NCBI GenBank assembly: GCA_009746045.1
Contig: RPFO01000246.1
Coordinates: forward strand, 3,170,718 to 3,222,823
DNA length: 52,106 nt
Direction: 5' to 3'
DNA from: Mesostigma viride
Taxonomy: Eukaryota > Streptophyta > Mesostigmatophyceae > Mesostigmatales > Mesostigmataceae
In this document: positions 11,801-22,772 of the stretch, piece after piece
How the letters are laid out: each line of letters starts with the position of its first letter
Numbering within the stretch: position 1 is the first letter of the stretch
Program-made: the position numbers and the translations under genes
The notes under the pieces: model-generated
The model's database searches: none
What the model was told of the DNA's origin: nothing
Seen by the model: the letters and a program-made list of their open reading frames with translations, nothing else

Positions 11801-14800
11801 AAGGGATGAAGGGATGAAGGGATGAAGGGATGAAGGGATGAAGGGATGAAGGGATGAAGGGATGAAGGGATGAAGGGATGAAGGGATGAAGGGATGAAGG
11901 GATGAAGGGATGAAGGGATGAAGGGATGAAGGGATGAAGGGATGAAGGGATGAAGGGATGAAGGGATGAAGGGATGAAGGGATGAAGGGATGAAGGGATG
12001 AAGGGATGAAGGGATGAAGGGATGAAGGGATGAAGGGATGAAGGGATGAAGGGATGAAGGGATGAAGGGATGAAGGGATGAAGGGATGAAGGGATGAAGG
12101 GATGAAGGGATGAAGGGATGAAGGGATGAAGGGATGAAGGGATGAAGGGATGAAGGGATGAAGGGATGAAGGGATGAAGGGATGAAGGGATGAAGGGATG
12201 AAGGGATGAAGGGATGAAGGGATGAAGGGCAAAGAAGTGGAATGGTTGTAGTGAACATCAACATCAACGGCCTCAAGTGGCCAACAGTAGAAACACGATT
12301 GGAAGCAAAACATCTGAACCTGCCGATAGCGAAAAAGTCAGTCACGTGATGTCCTCACATGCCAAAGCCACGTGGTGACTTGCAAGGCCACTGACGGCAC
12401 TTAGGGCTCTGCACTCCGCGGTGCTGACTTGGAATAATTGGAAGCATAACGCCACCTGTCCATCACAATGGACCCACGGAGCCATGGCTACGAGAGCAGC
12501 GTGATAGTGGGGGGAACTAGCAGGGCGTGACTGTAGGGTGTGGCGGTCGGGCATGGCAGGTCGGGCGCGATAGCTGCCACGTGCATGGGCATAGTACACA
12601 CGGCCACTCACGCGGAACAGCTTCGCCCACGAGAACACATAGTAAAGACCGCACCAAGCATACCCCATGGCACACCAAACGTTTGGCTTCTTATTAATAC
12701 AGCAAAGCTACTCACCCGGAACGGCTTCTCCAGCGCGATCGCCCTCGGCAGCGACACCAGCGACAGCTGCACGTCATGATGCACTGACGGCTGAGGGGCA
12801 GGAAGGAGGGACGGGAGGGGAGGGCCAGTGGTGCCGGCGAGTAGCGACCAAAAAGGGGCGAATAGGGGTCCGTGAGTAGGCATCCATAAACAAGTGGGGC
12901 AGTGCTCTAGGTATGGCAGCTGGTTACAACCGGTCTCGACTGCCGTGACAATGGCATCTTTGTAAGCTGGGGCATTGTTATGCACCCAGGCAGCAATATT
13001 GTATGCTTAATCAAAGTAAGCACACGTGACGGCCCTCAACAAAGGCCTAAGAAAAGGGAGATAAAAGCGACCAAGGCGGCCTACTGCACAACAGCAGAGG
13101 GTGGCATGCTTTTCACCATGGCATTGAGAAGCAAAGGAAATGGTACAGCCCCGCATCGGGACACTGGAGCATAGGTACCAACAACGGCCGCGTTCACTCG
13201 CTGACATGGGGACCATCCCCATCCCATCCAACACGCACGCTTCGCTAGGGCTACCTACGCATGCCCACACTACTTTCCAGTACCTGGGGCCATGATGTAG
13301 ATGAGGCTACACACAGTGGGTTACCCATTCTTATATAGGATAATTGCTTCCTAGGTCGGTTTCCTCTTAAGAAGGGCAAGTGCTTCCTAGGCCTGTTTCC
13401 TCTTAGAAAGGATAACTGCTTCCCAGGCTGGTTTCGTCTTAGGAAGGGTAAATGCTTCCGAGGCCGGTTTCCTCTTAAAAAAGGAGAAGTGCTTCCTAGG
13501 CCAGTTTCCTCTTAAAAAGGGTAAGTACTTTCCATGTCCGTTTCCTCGATTCACATGGGCAATGACCCAGTCCACCGAAAAATGAATCCGAGTGGATAGA
13601 AAACATTACTTTAAACCCCCAAAGGGGCGGACACGCAATCAGTAAGCACACAAACAACATGAACCTGAGACAGTGGCACAAGTAACAACCTCATGACCAC
13701 CAAACCAAGCATGCATGCCTGCGTGCACGCTCGCGAGCCTCACCGCGGGAGCCCCCAGGATCTGCTGTGTCTGCAGGCGGCCCGTCTCGCCCAACGTGGA
13801 GCGCCACGCAATGTCGATCTTTCCGAGCGTGGACGTGCTGCCGGCCGCCACGCTGCCACCGTGCGAGCTGTCCCCCGCCGTGCCCTGGGGGACCACAGAC
13901 GAGATAACATGGGGAGGAGGACCGGAGGAGGTGTATTGGAGGACCGGAGGAGGGGAATTGGAGGACCGGAGGAGGGGAATTGGAGGACCAGAGGAGGGGT
14001 ATTGGACGACCGGAGGAGGGGTATTGGAGGACCAGAGGAGGGGTATTGGAATCCCAGAGGAGGGGTATTGGAGGACCGGAGGAGGGGTATTGGAGGACCA
14101 GAGGAGGGGTATTGGAGGACCGGAGGAGCGGTATTGGAGGACCAGAGGAAGGGTATTGGAGGACCAGAGGAAGGGTATTGGAGGACCGGAGGAGGGGTAT
14201 TGGAGGACCAGAGGAGGGGTATTGGAGGACCGGAGAAGGAGTGTTGTAGAACCGCAGAGAGGACCATGAAAAAGCACCACAGAGAGGAGGGGGGGGGATG
14301 GGATGAGGATCGGAAAGCAGAGGGGAAGATGGAAGGAGGACCGCATAGTAGAGAAGCCGAGGATGGGGGGGAAAAGAGGGGTTGGAAGTAAGGTTCTATC
14401 TATGGTAGATGTGGGGGATTGCCAAGCAGACAGGGGGCCGTGCAGGTGGGGTAGCAGACGCGGGTGATATGGCCGCCACATTGACATGGGGGGGAGGAAG
14501 GATGCGATGATGCCACCGTGATCTCCAACGTCATCCATGTGTATGCATGTTGTGTGTGTGTGTGCACAGCTTACCAAGGCAAAACTGCACAGCCCACTAC
14601 GTGTGGCCAGCCACGAACAAAGTGGGCATCTCTTCAACCACAAGAATCTCACATGAGCAAAGGTTGCCAGATTCACCAGCACCTGCACATGTGCCAACAG
14701 ATCAACAGATGCTTCAATTATAAACTGCACTATTACAATGCCTCCATTAGTCTAGCCAAGGAGGCAGCATGCAGGAATGCACGCTTGCACGCAGCGAGTA

Positions 14801-17800
14801 GTGGGACCAACAGGCAGATAGCAGTGGGACCAGCACCCCACGAGAGAGCACAACAGCAAGCAGCCACACATGAGACATGAGTCAGCCAGGACCCACCTTG
14901 CTGGCACGAGGCGTGCTCACAGGCGGCGCGCCGGCAGCAGAAGCCCCCGCCGTGTCGATGCGGGTGAGCCGGAACAGGTAATTGCGCGCGCCGCCGTTGG
15001 GGGGGATCAGGTTGGCGCGCTCGACCGCACTGTGGCCAGGGACAGGAGGGGAGAGACGAGGAGCGGGCGAAAGAAGAGGGGCAAGGAGCGGGAGATGGAG
15101 GGAAAGCAGCAGGGGGGTCACAGACCGGCCAAAAGGGGAGATCACGGTACAATGTACATAGCGTATGGCACTGTGGGCATGGACGGCTCTACGGGGAGTC
15201 ACGTTCCCTGGCCGCGGGCATGGAAAGGGATTAGCAGGGGACCACGATCGCTGGGCGGGGTCTTGAGGAGGGAGGGAGAACGGGGACTTAGTGGGCACTT
15301 AACGCGCCAATGTCGTCGTTAGACATGAACCAGTTCGCCAGCATGGAGTCGGAAACCAAAGCGGGCATGCCAAAGGTCCGCCAGCGCACTACACCTCTCG
15401 CCACCCATTCACCGGCGCAGCCACACACTCACAAACAGTGCCCCCCATCACCCAAACGCCAATCCCGCAGTGAATTGCCACCTGTCACCTACCCGCCCGT
15501 TCAACCATACCCACCCACCAGTCAAGCAGTGCACTCCAGCTCTTGCCACCCACCCCCTGGTCCAGCGGTGAGTACCCAGACCACATGTACCCCCCCCCCC
15601 CCCCCCCGGTGCCTCTTGCCACCCACTTGTCCACAAGCGCCACCTGGCAGTCGCCAGCTGAGCAGCTCACAAAACATGCCACCTGTCACCCCACCCATCC
15701 CACAGCGCACAGAACACGTCACGTGTCACCCACCGGTCGAGCAGCGCGTCCACCTCCTTGTCCAGCGCGGCCGCCCCCCCATCGTCGCGCGCGAGGCGCA
15801 GGCTGTCGCCCAAGTCCCCCGCCATCGCCGTGGCCGCCCGCAGCGCCTCATCCTCGTAGATCTGCGTCTGCTGGAGGCTGCGAGCGGGGTCGAGCCGCAC
15901 GTAGTCGACGAAGAGGGGTACCTTGGTCAGGTTCTCGATGCAGGCCTCCAGGAAGATGAGCTCCTGCGCCCACGAGCGATCAATAAAGGGTGAGGCAAGC
16001 GATGGGGCTAATGTGCGTCAGCAGGCAAATCGAGACGCACACACACACACACAAATAATAAATAAAAAAAGTATAGGGAAAAAAATCATTCCACGCACGG
16101 GCATATGCATGCATACATTGATGCAGAAATATGTGACCAATCGGGCGAACCCGAGAGTGTGTCAACGGTTATAGCAGGCCCCACCAGTCAAAGCCTGTTT
16201 CTTGAGAGAATATACATACATCCTGAGGCAACGGTCCCACAGCCCACCATGCCTCCCCATGCCTCCCCATGCCCCCCCATGCCTCACCATCCCTCACCAC
16301 ACCTCACCATGCCTCACCATGCCTCACAGGGCAAGCCAGGCCCGGTATGCCAGAGCTAAGCGGTCCCTGCATCATGGTTGCTAATGCACACGGCTCTACA
16401 TGCAACATCATTATTGACGACAACGCTGCGTACGCACTGCCTGGTGACCAACGCGCGCATCGGGGGATACCCGCACACGGCACAGAATCCGCATGGCGTC
16501 CTGTACGTTCCTAGCTGGCACTTGGGTATGACTTCGAAAGCAGCCGCCAAGCCCACGATAGCGGCACATATCTGGCACCCGCAGAAGAAGTGGCTCTGGA
16601 ACAGATGTGGCGTGGCCGACTGGGTGAGCACACCCAGGCCAAGGATGGGCATCGGTGGCCATGAGGGCGGGGCCCAACGGGTTGCGGCCCAAGCACCATG
16701 GGGGAATACATGCAACTACAGTAAATACATGTCGAACTACAGTAATTACATGTCGAACTATAGTAATTACATGTCGAACTACAGTAATTACATGTCGAAC
16801 TATAGTAATTACATGTCGAACTACAGTAATTACATGTCGAACTACAGTAATTACATGTCGAACTATAGTAATTACAAGTCGAACTATAGTAATTACCAGA
16901 GTAGTTGGCAGTTTACACCCACCAGCTGCAGGTGAAACTCAGAATGTATTAAAAACCATGTGCCCCTTCGCACGGATATGTGTTACATATACTCCCCACG
17001 GAGATATGTTCTCAATTAATTAATAACAATCACATGTCGAGAGTGGGCAACTAACCTTGACCGCGCGGACCTGGTGTCGGGTTGGCCACGTTGTGGGTTG
17101 GTGCGCGAGCAAGCCAGACAAGCGGAGGGAACGGGGTAGTAGACAAGGTGAAGCGTGGGGTGGGGTGTGGCGTGGGGTGGGGTGCGCAAGTTAGCAAGTC
17201 AACAACAGCATGATGTTTATAGCTTGGAAAAAACTCGTGTCTTGCCACGGCACACAGCTCGTGGGTAGAGCAGGAGCAGAGTGGTGGTGCCAATTTGGAA
17301 CAAAACAATGTACTGGCCAGGAACAGAAACGTGAACTGGGTAATCAACGCACACAGAACCAGCACCAGCAATTTCTTCCTGCTAAAATTAATCCACGAAT
17401 GCAGGCACACTAGGCTTCACGAAGACAGCCACACATGCACGCGCAGACATGCATGCATGCCCACACCCACGCCCATGCACATACACAAACGTACATCCTT
17501 GCCCCCCCTTTCCCCCTCCCATCGACCTTCCCCCCCCCCCCCTCCCCTCCCCCTCCCCTCCCCCTCCCCCTCCCCTCCCCAACCCCTCCCCTCCCCTCCC
17601 CCTCCCCTCCCCCCCCTCCCCTCCCCCTCCCCTCCCCCTCCCCCTCCCCTCCCCTCCCCCTCCCCCTCCCCTCCCCCTCCCCCTCCCCCTCCCCCTCCCC
17701 TCCCCCTCCCCCTCCCCCTCCCCCCCCTCCCCTCCCCTCCCCTCCCCCTCCCCCTCCCCTCCCCTCCCTCCCCTCCCCCTCCCCCTCCCCCTCCCCCTCC

Positions 17801-20514
17801 CTCCCCTCCCCTCCCCTCCCCCTCCCCTCCCCCTCCCCCTCCCCTCCCCCTCTCCCCTCCCCCTCCCCTCCCCGTCCCCCTCCCCCCCCCCCCGGCCCCC
17901 CCCCATGCCCACCTTGGTGCGCACGCCCAGTGGGTTGACGGCCTCAAATTTGTAGTACTGTGGCAGGAACTTCCGCTCATTGTCGGCACCGTCGATGTAG
18001 ATGGCAGAGCACACGAGGCTGCCAGCGCACGCCACGCCACGCGCAAGCACACGTGCCACATGCGGCCACAAACAGATGCACGCGCAGCCACCAACACCCA
18101 CCCACCCACAAACACGCACGCCGGGGTGCACCAAGGAGCAACCAAGCAAACCATGAGGATGAACGATGACGTCCCATCGCCATCAAGCAACACGGGCAGA
18201 ATCCGGCAAGTCTTGCAAAGTAGCATGGTGCCAGCGATGGAGCATTTGCAACAACAGACCACGTCCCATTCACCATTACTCGGACCAGGGCGTCTAACCA
18301 GGGTGCTTGACCAGGGGGTTTAGCCAGGGGGGTCGACCAGGTCGCACACCCGGCCTTGCAACACCTTCCACGATCAGGCCTACTAGCGGCCCCGCCGCAT
18401 CGTGCACACACACCACGGCGTTCGTACAACAGGTGATACAGCTACCCCAGACACGGCACTTCAACCTGCCACAAAATGTTACGCTGGCATCCGAACCTAG
18501 GACACAGCGCCAGCAGGGATACAGGTCCAGGCTCCTTCCTGCCGTACCAGGTGTACTTGGTGCCGACGCCCGACAACTGCCCGCCCCATAACCGCCTGCC
18601 CCGTCAGATAGATCACCTCGCATACATTGCTCGTTCTCGTACTTTCCTCGATCACCGTGCATACTTCACAAATTCCCAACGTAAACCGCCTGCGCCGAAG
18701 ACGACATTGAAAACTCTTGTTCTGCGGCCCACATCACGTGCTTTACCTCACTAATCAAGACATCTTGGTTCGAACGCAAACCGCGAGGCCCCTACAGCGC
18801 GCGCGGCCCGGGCCCACCCACTCACGTATGCGCGCCGATGTCGTTGATGTCCTGGCGGACCACCAGCTCGTGACGGGAGCCAGGGATGAGCGAGGGGATC
18901 GGGTTGCTGCCAGTCTCCCCCAGCACCACCTTGTGACGGTCCGTCTGGAGCTCCACCTGGCAGGGGGGGCGGGGGGGGGAAGGGGGGGGGGGGCAGAGAA
19001 GGATGGGTGGAGGGGGGAAGGGGGGAAGAGAGGGAAAGGCGGGGGGGGGGGGGTGGAGAGGATAGGAGAGAAGGGTGGGTGTAGGCAGCAGTCAGAATGG
19101 GCGGGTGGAAATGGGTTTCAGCCAAAAGGTGCATGTACATTCCAAACGTAGAGGCCTACCGCGGCGGTCATACACTCAGCCATCCTGCCTAAATGGCCAC
19201 ACGTCATGTCAACCCTACGTTACAGGCCACACACCACATCACGCCACATCAGCCAACCTACATGAACGATGCCCCAACTTGATAGAAAACATAAGGTACA
19301 GGATCCCGCCACCGTGATGGCCATGCTGGAGGCGCCCCCCTTCCTACCACGCCATCTATAGTGTACGTTATACATACACCATACATGATGGCCATACATA
19401 GCACCACCCTCCCTCGATGGCCACGCTGGACACGTCACCCTGCCCAGTCACGTTTACCTGCATGTATATATATCTTAGACACATCATACGTCCACCTACC
19501 TTGATGGCCACGCTGGAGACCGTGCGGTCGGAGAAATTGCCCACGCTGATGTACACACCCAGGGACTCGCCCAGGTAGATCGTGCTGCAAGACAAGGTCA
19601 CCGCCCCAAACGATGTAGCAGGTCAGGGCCCCAAACAAGATTGCAGGTTAGTCGGCCCACACCGCGCTGCAGGTTGCCGCCCCCTGATGTGTGGCAGGCT
19701 TCAACCCCCTAAAACCGCGTTGCAGGCTCATCATCCTAGATAATGAGGCAGACAGGCTGCGCGTACACACACATTCAGTGGGAAGTGAGCACGTGACCAG
19801 CCAACATGCCACCAGGCATCCCCAAAGCAGGCGGAGGAGGACAGTTTCCCATTCACCCAATCGCCCCATGTCCATCCCTCACCCACGCATTCCTCAAGAA
19901 GCGATGGGACACCAGGGGGATCAAGTAGGGGTACAAGACAGGGGCAGTGCTTGATAAGGGGACTGGAAAACGAGGGAGGTGATCGGCACACAGTGAGGCC
20001 TGTCACACAGTGGGGATATGATACACGAGGGCGTGTCGTGGCTGAGCATTTCGAGCCCCCCCACTCCCCCCCGCCAACACTCCCCCGCCCCCGTTCCAGA
20101 TTCGGAGACTCATTCCCTGGGATTTCCAAGAAACGCACGATTTCATTTGAGTGACTTCACGCAAGCTGTTGGTGGGCAGGTTCCCTAGCGATGCCTATTG
20201 AAGCTGATTGTCTCATTCGGCACTTACCCGAAGTCTTGAGGCAGCACCAGGCTACCGGTCAAGCCCGCAGCCTCCGTAGAATTGGCCAGTTCAAACCTGT
20301 GACTGAAAGTTTGCGAGTGTTCCCCCGGCTGGACGGAGCCTCGATTGGGCCAAACCCCTGATACCTCTGGCATGTCGTCCTCGCCTCTGTGAATGTCTGC
20401 CTGGGCATTGAACCGCAAACTAGAGTTGCTGTCGATATGAAAGGAAGGCCTGCAAAGCCGCATAACTCGGAACGACAGTGCGTGACCGCCTCCATCTGGG
20501 CGTGTCGAGGCCAT
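8824..20514 (-). CDS. TRAPPC13: TRAPP complex subunit 13 (TRAPPC13), 13 exons
   Basis: TRAPPC13 is a peripheral subunit of TRAPP, the Golgi/endosome tethering and Rab-activating complex. Exons, all GT-AG: 20228-20514, 19500-19584, 18826-18956, 17913-18018, 17056-17070, 15734-15963, 14897-15029, 13744-13884, 12716-12790, 11437-11556, 10683-10727, 9827-9925, 8824-8907. Phases agree throughout and total 1551 nt (516 residues; human about 417). Family landmarks run in order: LSFRVMRLCRPSF and LVLPQDFG (exon 1), TIYLGESLGVYISVGN (2), RQDINDIGAH (3), YYKFEAVNPLGVRTK (4), VRAVK (5), FLEACIENLTK (6), GKIDIAWRSTLGETGRLQTQ (8), VQLSLVSLP (9), VRNCTDR (10), LGELKPQSEQ (11), GVQRIVGLAVHDQREGRA (12). The start is the ATG at 20514-20512, just before LSFRVMRLCRPSF, as in homologues. 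The first 12 exons are strong. The last exon (from VSAVLNL to TGA) is chosen by phase and weak similarity. A run of extra charged residues in exon 6 lengthens the protein relative to human. Confidence 0.9.
9488..9620 (-). pseudogene. LINE ORF2 3'-end fragment in TRAPPC13 intron 12
   Basis: On the minus strand this reads GGCCGATGTGTTATTC, then RIRADFVVTYAV and a TAG, then CTTCCCAGGCCTGGTGGGCC. The plus-strand element at 43.97-44.11 kb reads the same way with RTRADFVATHAV and a TAG. The match covers about 120 bases across the stop codon, so both are 3' ends of one LINE family. The fragment lies between TRAPPC13 exons 12 and 13 in the same orientation. Confidence 0.65.
10819..10945. repeat. 36-37 bp minisatellite, ~3.5 copies (TRAPPC13 intron 10)
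   Basis: Units of the form CACACATGTTGGTCATGAAT, GACAGAGGAGAGCATG repeat nearly identically; the first copy is more diverged. It lies in the intron between exons 10 and 11 of TRAPPC13. Confidence 0.85.
11578..12229. repeat. GGGATGAA octanucleotide array, ~80 copies (TRAPPC13 intron 9)
   Basis: A very pure 8-bp repeat of about 650 bases with a single GAGATGAA variant near 11610. It starts 21 bases upstream of the TRAPPC13 exon 10 acceptor (in the minus direction), so nearly all of the intron side of that splice site is repeat. The transcribed strand is TTCATCCC-rich. Long apparent reading frames through it are artefacts. Confidence 0.97.
13345..13556. repeat. 36-37 bp minisatellite, ~6 copies (TRAPPC13 intron 8)
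   Basis: Units resemble GCTTCCTAGGCCGGTTTCCT followed by CTTAAAAAGGGTAAGT, with 10-20 percent divergence between copies. The array lies in the intron between TRAPPC13 exons 8 and 9. Confidence 0.85.
13912..14256. repeat. 22-bp minisatellite, ~15 copies (TRAPPC13 intron 7)
   Basis: Units read TATTGGAGGACCGGAGGAGG plus GG, often alternating CCGG and CCAG versions, suggesting a 44-bp higher-order unit. The array begins about 28 bases from the exon 8 acceptor on the minus strand, so it supplies the pyrimidine-rich sequence of the 3' splice region. Confidence 0.9.
16246..16332. repeat. 10-bp CCCCATGCCT repeat (TRAPPC13 intron 5)
   Basis: About eight imperfect units (CCCCATGCCT, CACCATGCCT and similar) in the largest stretch of intron between the micro-exon and exon 6. 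Confidence 0.75.
16720..16902. repeat. 21-bp minisatellite, ~9 copies (TRAPPC13 intron 5)
   Basis: Unit ACATGTCGAACTACAGTAAT plus T, with ACTATAG variants at some positions. Because 21 is divisible by three it produces an apparent seven-residue protein repeat on the plus strand, but it lies antisense inside a TRAPPC13 intron, so coding is unlikely. Confidence 0.92.
16975..17030 (+). repeat. Family-3 LINE 3' terminal hairpin and tail
   Basis: ATACTCCCCACGGAGATATG followed by TTCTCAATTAATTAATAAC matches the end of the family-3 elements at 36.80-36.84 and 48.33-48.36 kb. Upstream sequence (TTAAAAACCATGTGCCCCTT near 16950) agrees with the same UTR. It is a short plus-strand insertion within TRAPPC13 intron 5, 26 bases from the micro-exon donor. 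Confidence 0.6.
17500..17905. repeat. Polypyrimidine C4TC2-type tract (TRAPPC13 intron 4)
   Basis: About 400 bases made almost only of C with single T residues (CCCCTCC, CCCTCC, CCCCCTCC mixtures). It ends immediately before the exon 4 donor region at 17912, so in the TRAPPC13 transcript it becomes a G-run-rich stretch starting within a few bases of the 5' splice site, a sequence able to form G-quadruplexes. Confidence 0.95.
18957..19076. repeat. G-rich tract bordering TRAPPC13 exon 3 acceptor
   Basis: Runs of 6-10 G on the plus strand (GGGGGGGAAGG and similar) make a long C-rich polypyrimidine tract just upstream of the minus-strand exon 3 acceptor, which reads CTGCCAG followed by GTGGAG. 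The tract fits a strong 3' splice site and supports the exon call. Confidence 0.7.
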
Positions 20515-21511
20515 CGCCGGGAAATACGGCCTGAGTCGAGGAAAGATTGGCCGCCCAACCCTATACAAGCCGATATAACAACATGTGGACGATAGGGAGA
20601 TTGTTAAGGTTAAGGCATTTCCATTCTCAACAGGGCTTCCAGCTTCGCAAGCTGCTAAGGTGTTATGTAGGTGGCAGTGCCGGTTATGTGATGCGATTTA
20701 GCATCAGAAGTGATCCGTCCAGGGAAGGCACAGCGGCGATGGGCACGCGTTGCAAATCATCCCACCGTTGGCTACGTAAAGGCACAGCAATGCAAGCGTA
20801 GTCGACGATGGCCGTGAAGCGAATGCTTGGCAACCGCTGTCACATGCGCTTGCTTTGTCTATGGACAACTTGATGTCCGTGCTTGCCTGACTCAATAAAT
20901 TATAGAAATTGTGCAGCAACGAGGGGAGCTGTTTCTAACAAATGTAGACCCAGTAGGCCTAGTACCTACTCACGGTTCGTGACGCGCAATAATTGCGCAA
21001 TGCAACACGCGCTGCATGCTGCTGCCTGCATCCGGGGCGGCTGACAGAATAGGATTGCGTATCATTTCAGCTACAGTGTAATAAAGAACAGTAACAAGGG
21101 TACAGTAATAAAGGAGCACATTTTAGATTAGGTAATTATTACAGTGTGTACCGCGAGGTCGCGACGAGCGTGTAATATTATATTTCGGCAATGTGCACAA
21201 TCATCTTGGCCATGGCCTGTACATTTGCACAATCTAACTTTGGGTTGACTTTATAATAAAGGGGGCCAGTACTGGGCCAGCACATAATCCCATGCTCGTT
21301 TGCAAACTGGAAACCCGAAGAATACGTATCAAGTTACATCACTTACAACAGCTCCTTCAGCTCCACACTAAACAGCGGAAATCACATTAGCAACGTCCGA
21401 TAAGTCGGCAAACTCACCTCAATGGGTAACAGTTGCGCTATTCAGGACTGAGTCGATGGAGGCTTTATTGCATGTGGCAGCTCGCTCGAATTCAGCGGGG
21501 GAGCACTGCTA
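20515..21511. other. Unassigned region upstream of TRAPPC13
   Basis: The TRAPPC13 promoter should lie here, since its ATG is at 20514. I see no clear TATA box, no second gene and no repeat family known from elsewhere in the window. Base composition becomes more AT-rich from about 21.05 kb. Confidence 0.4.
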
Positions 21512-21577
21512 GGACTTATCAATGAGACAACCAGCGCATTCCACAGATCTGGAGAATCCGGACCATGGTAGCTCGAG
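21512..21577 (+). repeat. Short interspersed repeat shared with 48.8 kb
   Basis: TATCAATGAGACAACCAGCG, then GGAGAATCCGGACCATGGTA and GCTC. The minus strand at 48757-48808 carries the same sequence with GGAGACAACCAGCGCAG and GGGAGAATCCGGACCATGGT. In both copies the frame RQPA...ENPDHGSS is open. A shorter piece recurs at 36.90-36.92 kb. I cannot assign it to a known element. Confidence 0.6.
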
Positions 21578-22639
21578 ACTGCCGTTATCTTATCCGCGTT
21601 TGTCGAGTCGTTCAGGATGTAGGAGATTAAGGGAGTTGGAATGTGTATCCTTGTACTTGAAAATATATGGCTGGCTAACGTTCAGACTGAGCTCGCGAGA
21701 CCTAGACGGTTTAGCTATGGAACAACATGGCGTGATCGGTGCGTTTGTTCCTAGCGGCCAGGAGTGTTCAGTTCAGTGTAAGCACCACTGCTGTGATCGC
21801 TCTCCCGCCATTTGTGTGAGGAATCACTATCAATGGAAAGAAGTACCCTCCGTTTTAACGCAAGGAATCGCCCTCAATGGAGCGTTGTCCATATATGAGT
21901 GTAGGCCTACACTGCACGTGTGTAATAAAGCAGCATAACAGCTCACAATTGAGACAAGTGCTTTGAGAGTATTGCGCATGCCGGTTGTGGGGATAGCTTA
22001 TGTGCATATGGTAGTGCTTGAATGCTTGGATTAGGCTTGCGACCATTCCGTGCACTACGTAGCAAGAAGGCACTGTATGTTTATACTAGGGCTTCATCAT
22101 AACTGCCGGCGTGATATATATATACCAGTGACTCGGAGGATGAGTGGGAGTGATCATCACACGGACCATCGGTTACAGATCAACCTTGAAGGACGGCAGT
22201 CATAGCCTGGTTTTGTACGTCGCTTCACAGTTGCCGCCTTGGCCGTGGATTGTGCCGTGGGGAGTATATGTACATAACGCATATTCCTGAGACGCTATCC
22301 GTGGACATCTCTCTCTCGCATATATCGTAGGTCGACATTTTCACAATCCATGCATGTGCTGTCCGACTGTTCGACATCTGCTAACCTGGCCTGCGCAACA
22401 CGCTTGCGCGCCATAACTGCTCTAACCTGCGGAACATCCGCAGCCGCAACATTTCAACCAACCGTCGTCCATGCCCGCGCCACTGCTGGTAATGCGGTGT
22501 CTAGATTTGGCGGCCAACTGCTAATAATGCCCGGCACGCACCCATTGCAATCATCGCTTTTCCCGATTGCTAACATCAACACACACCACTGCTAACATCA
22601 ACTGCGACATATGGCATAAAACAGTCAACACACTAAATT
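21578..22639. other. Unassigned region
   Basis: Mixed AT-rich and GC-rich sequence with short reading frames only (the longest, ending at 21938, begins inside the interspersed repeat). No protein motif, tRNA or repeat family is visible. Confidence 0.4.
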
Positions 22640-22772
22640 AAATTAAATTATAACATGCCTCCGTGGGGAGATCATGTAGCACATATTCCATGATGGATGG
22701 GGTGGAGGAAGCCGCGTAATCTCGAGAACTATCCTAACTCTAAGCTATCTAGTCTAGAAAATCCTAACTACA
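22640..22772 (-). repeat. Family-2 LINE 3' UTR with hairpin and AATTTAATTT tail
   Basis: On the minus strand this follows the ORF2 stop and ends with CATGATCTCCCCACGGAGGC, ATGTTATAATTT and AATTTAATTT. The copy at 36364-36515 has the same sequence and tail on the plus strand. The UTR is about 130 bases long, unusually compact for a LINE. Confidence 0.75.

Noticed and set aside
11372-12345. ~310-residue frames over the octamer repeat
   Set aside because: Produced by the GGGATGAA array inside a TRAPPC13 intron; no non-repetitive coding support beyond exon 10 itself.
15300-15993. 227-residue Pro-rich frame on the plus strand
   Set aside because: Antisense to TRAPPC13 exon 6 and its upstream intron; the composition reflects the opposite strand's exon and C-rich intron.
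16356-16715. Cys-rich 119-residue frame on the minus strand
   Set aside because: Lies in TRAPPC13 intron 5; no phase-compatible splice sites link it to exon 4 or 6, and no known Cys pattern is visible.
13345-16902. Possible CRISPR arrays (regular repeats of 21-37 bp)
   Set aside because: The units are contiguous tandem repeats without unique spacers, and the genome is eukaryotic.
17388-18262. Gly/Arg- and Pro-rich frames over the C-rich tract
   Set aside because: Low-complexity intron sequence; the only real coding part is TRAPPC13 exon 4 (17913-18018).
18740-18790. tRNA B-box-like GGTTCGAACGC
   Set aside because: No cloverleaf or A-box can be built around it; it lies in an intron.
21522-21938. 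138-residue plus-strand frame
   Set aside because: Starts inside an interspersed repeat and shows no motif or splice signals; coding not supported.
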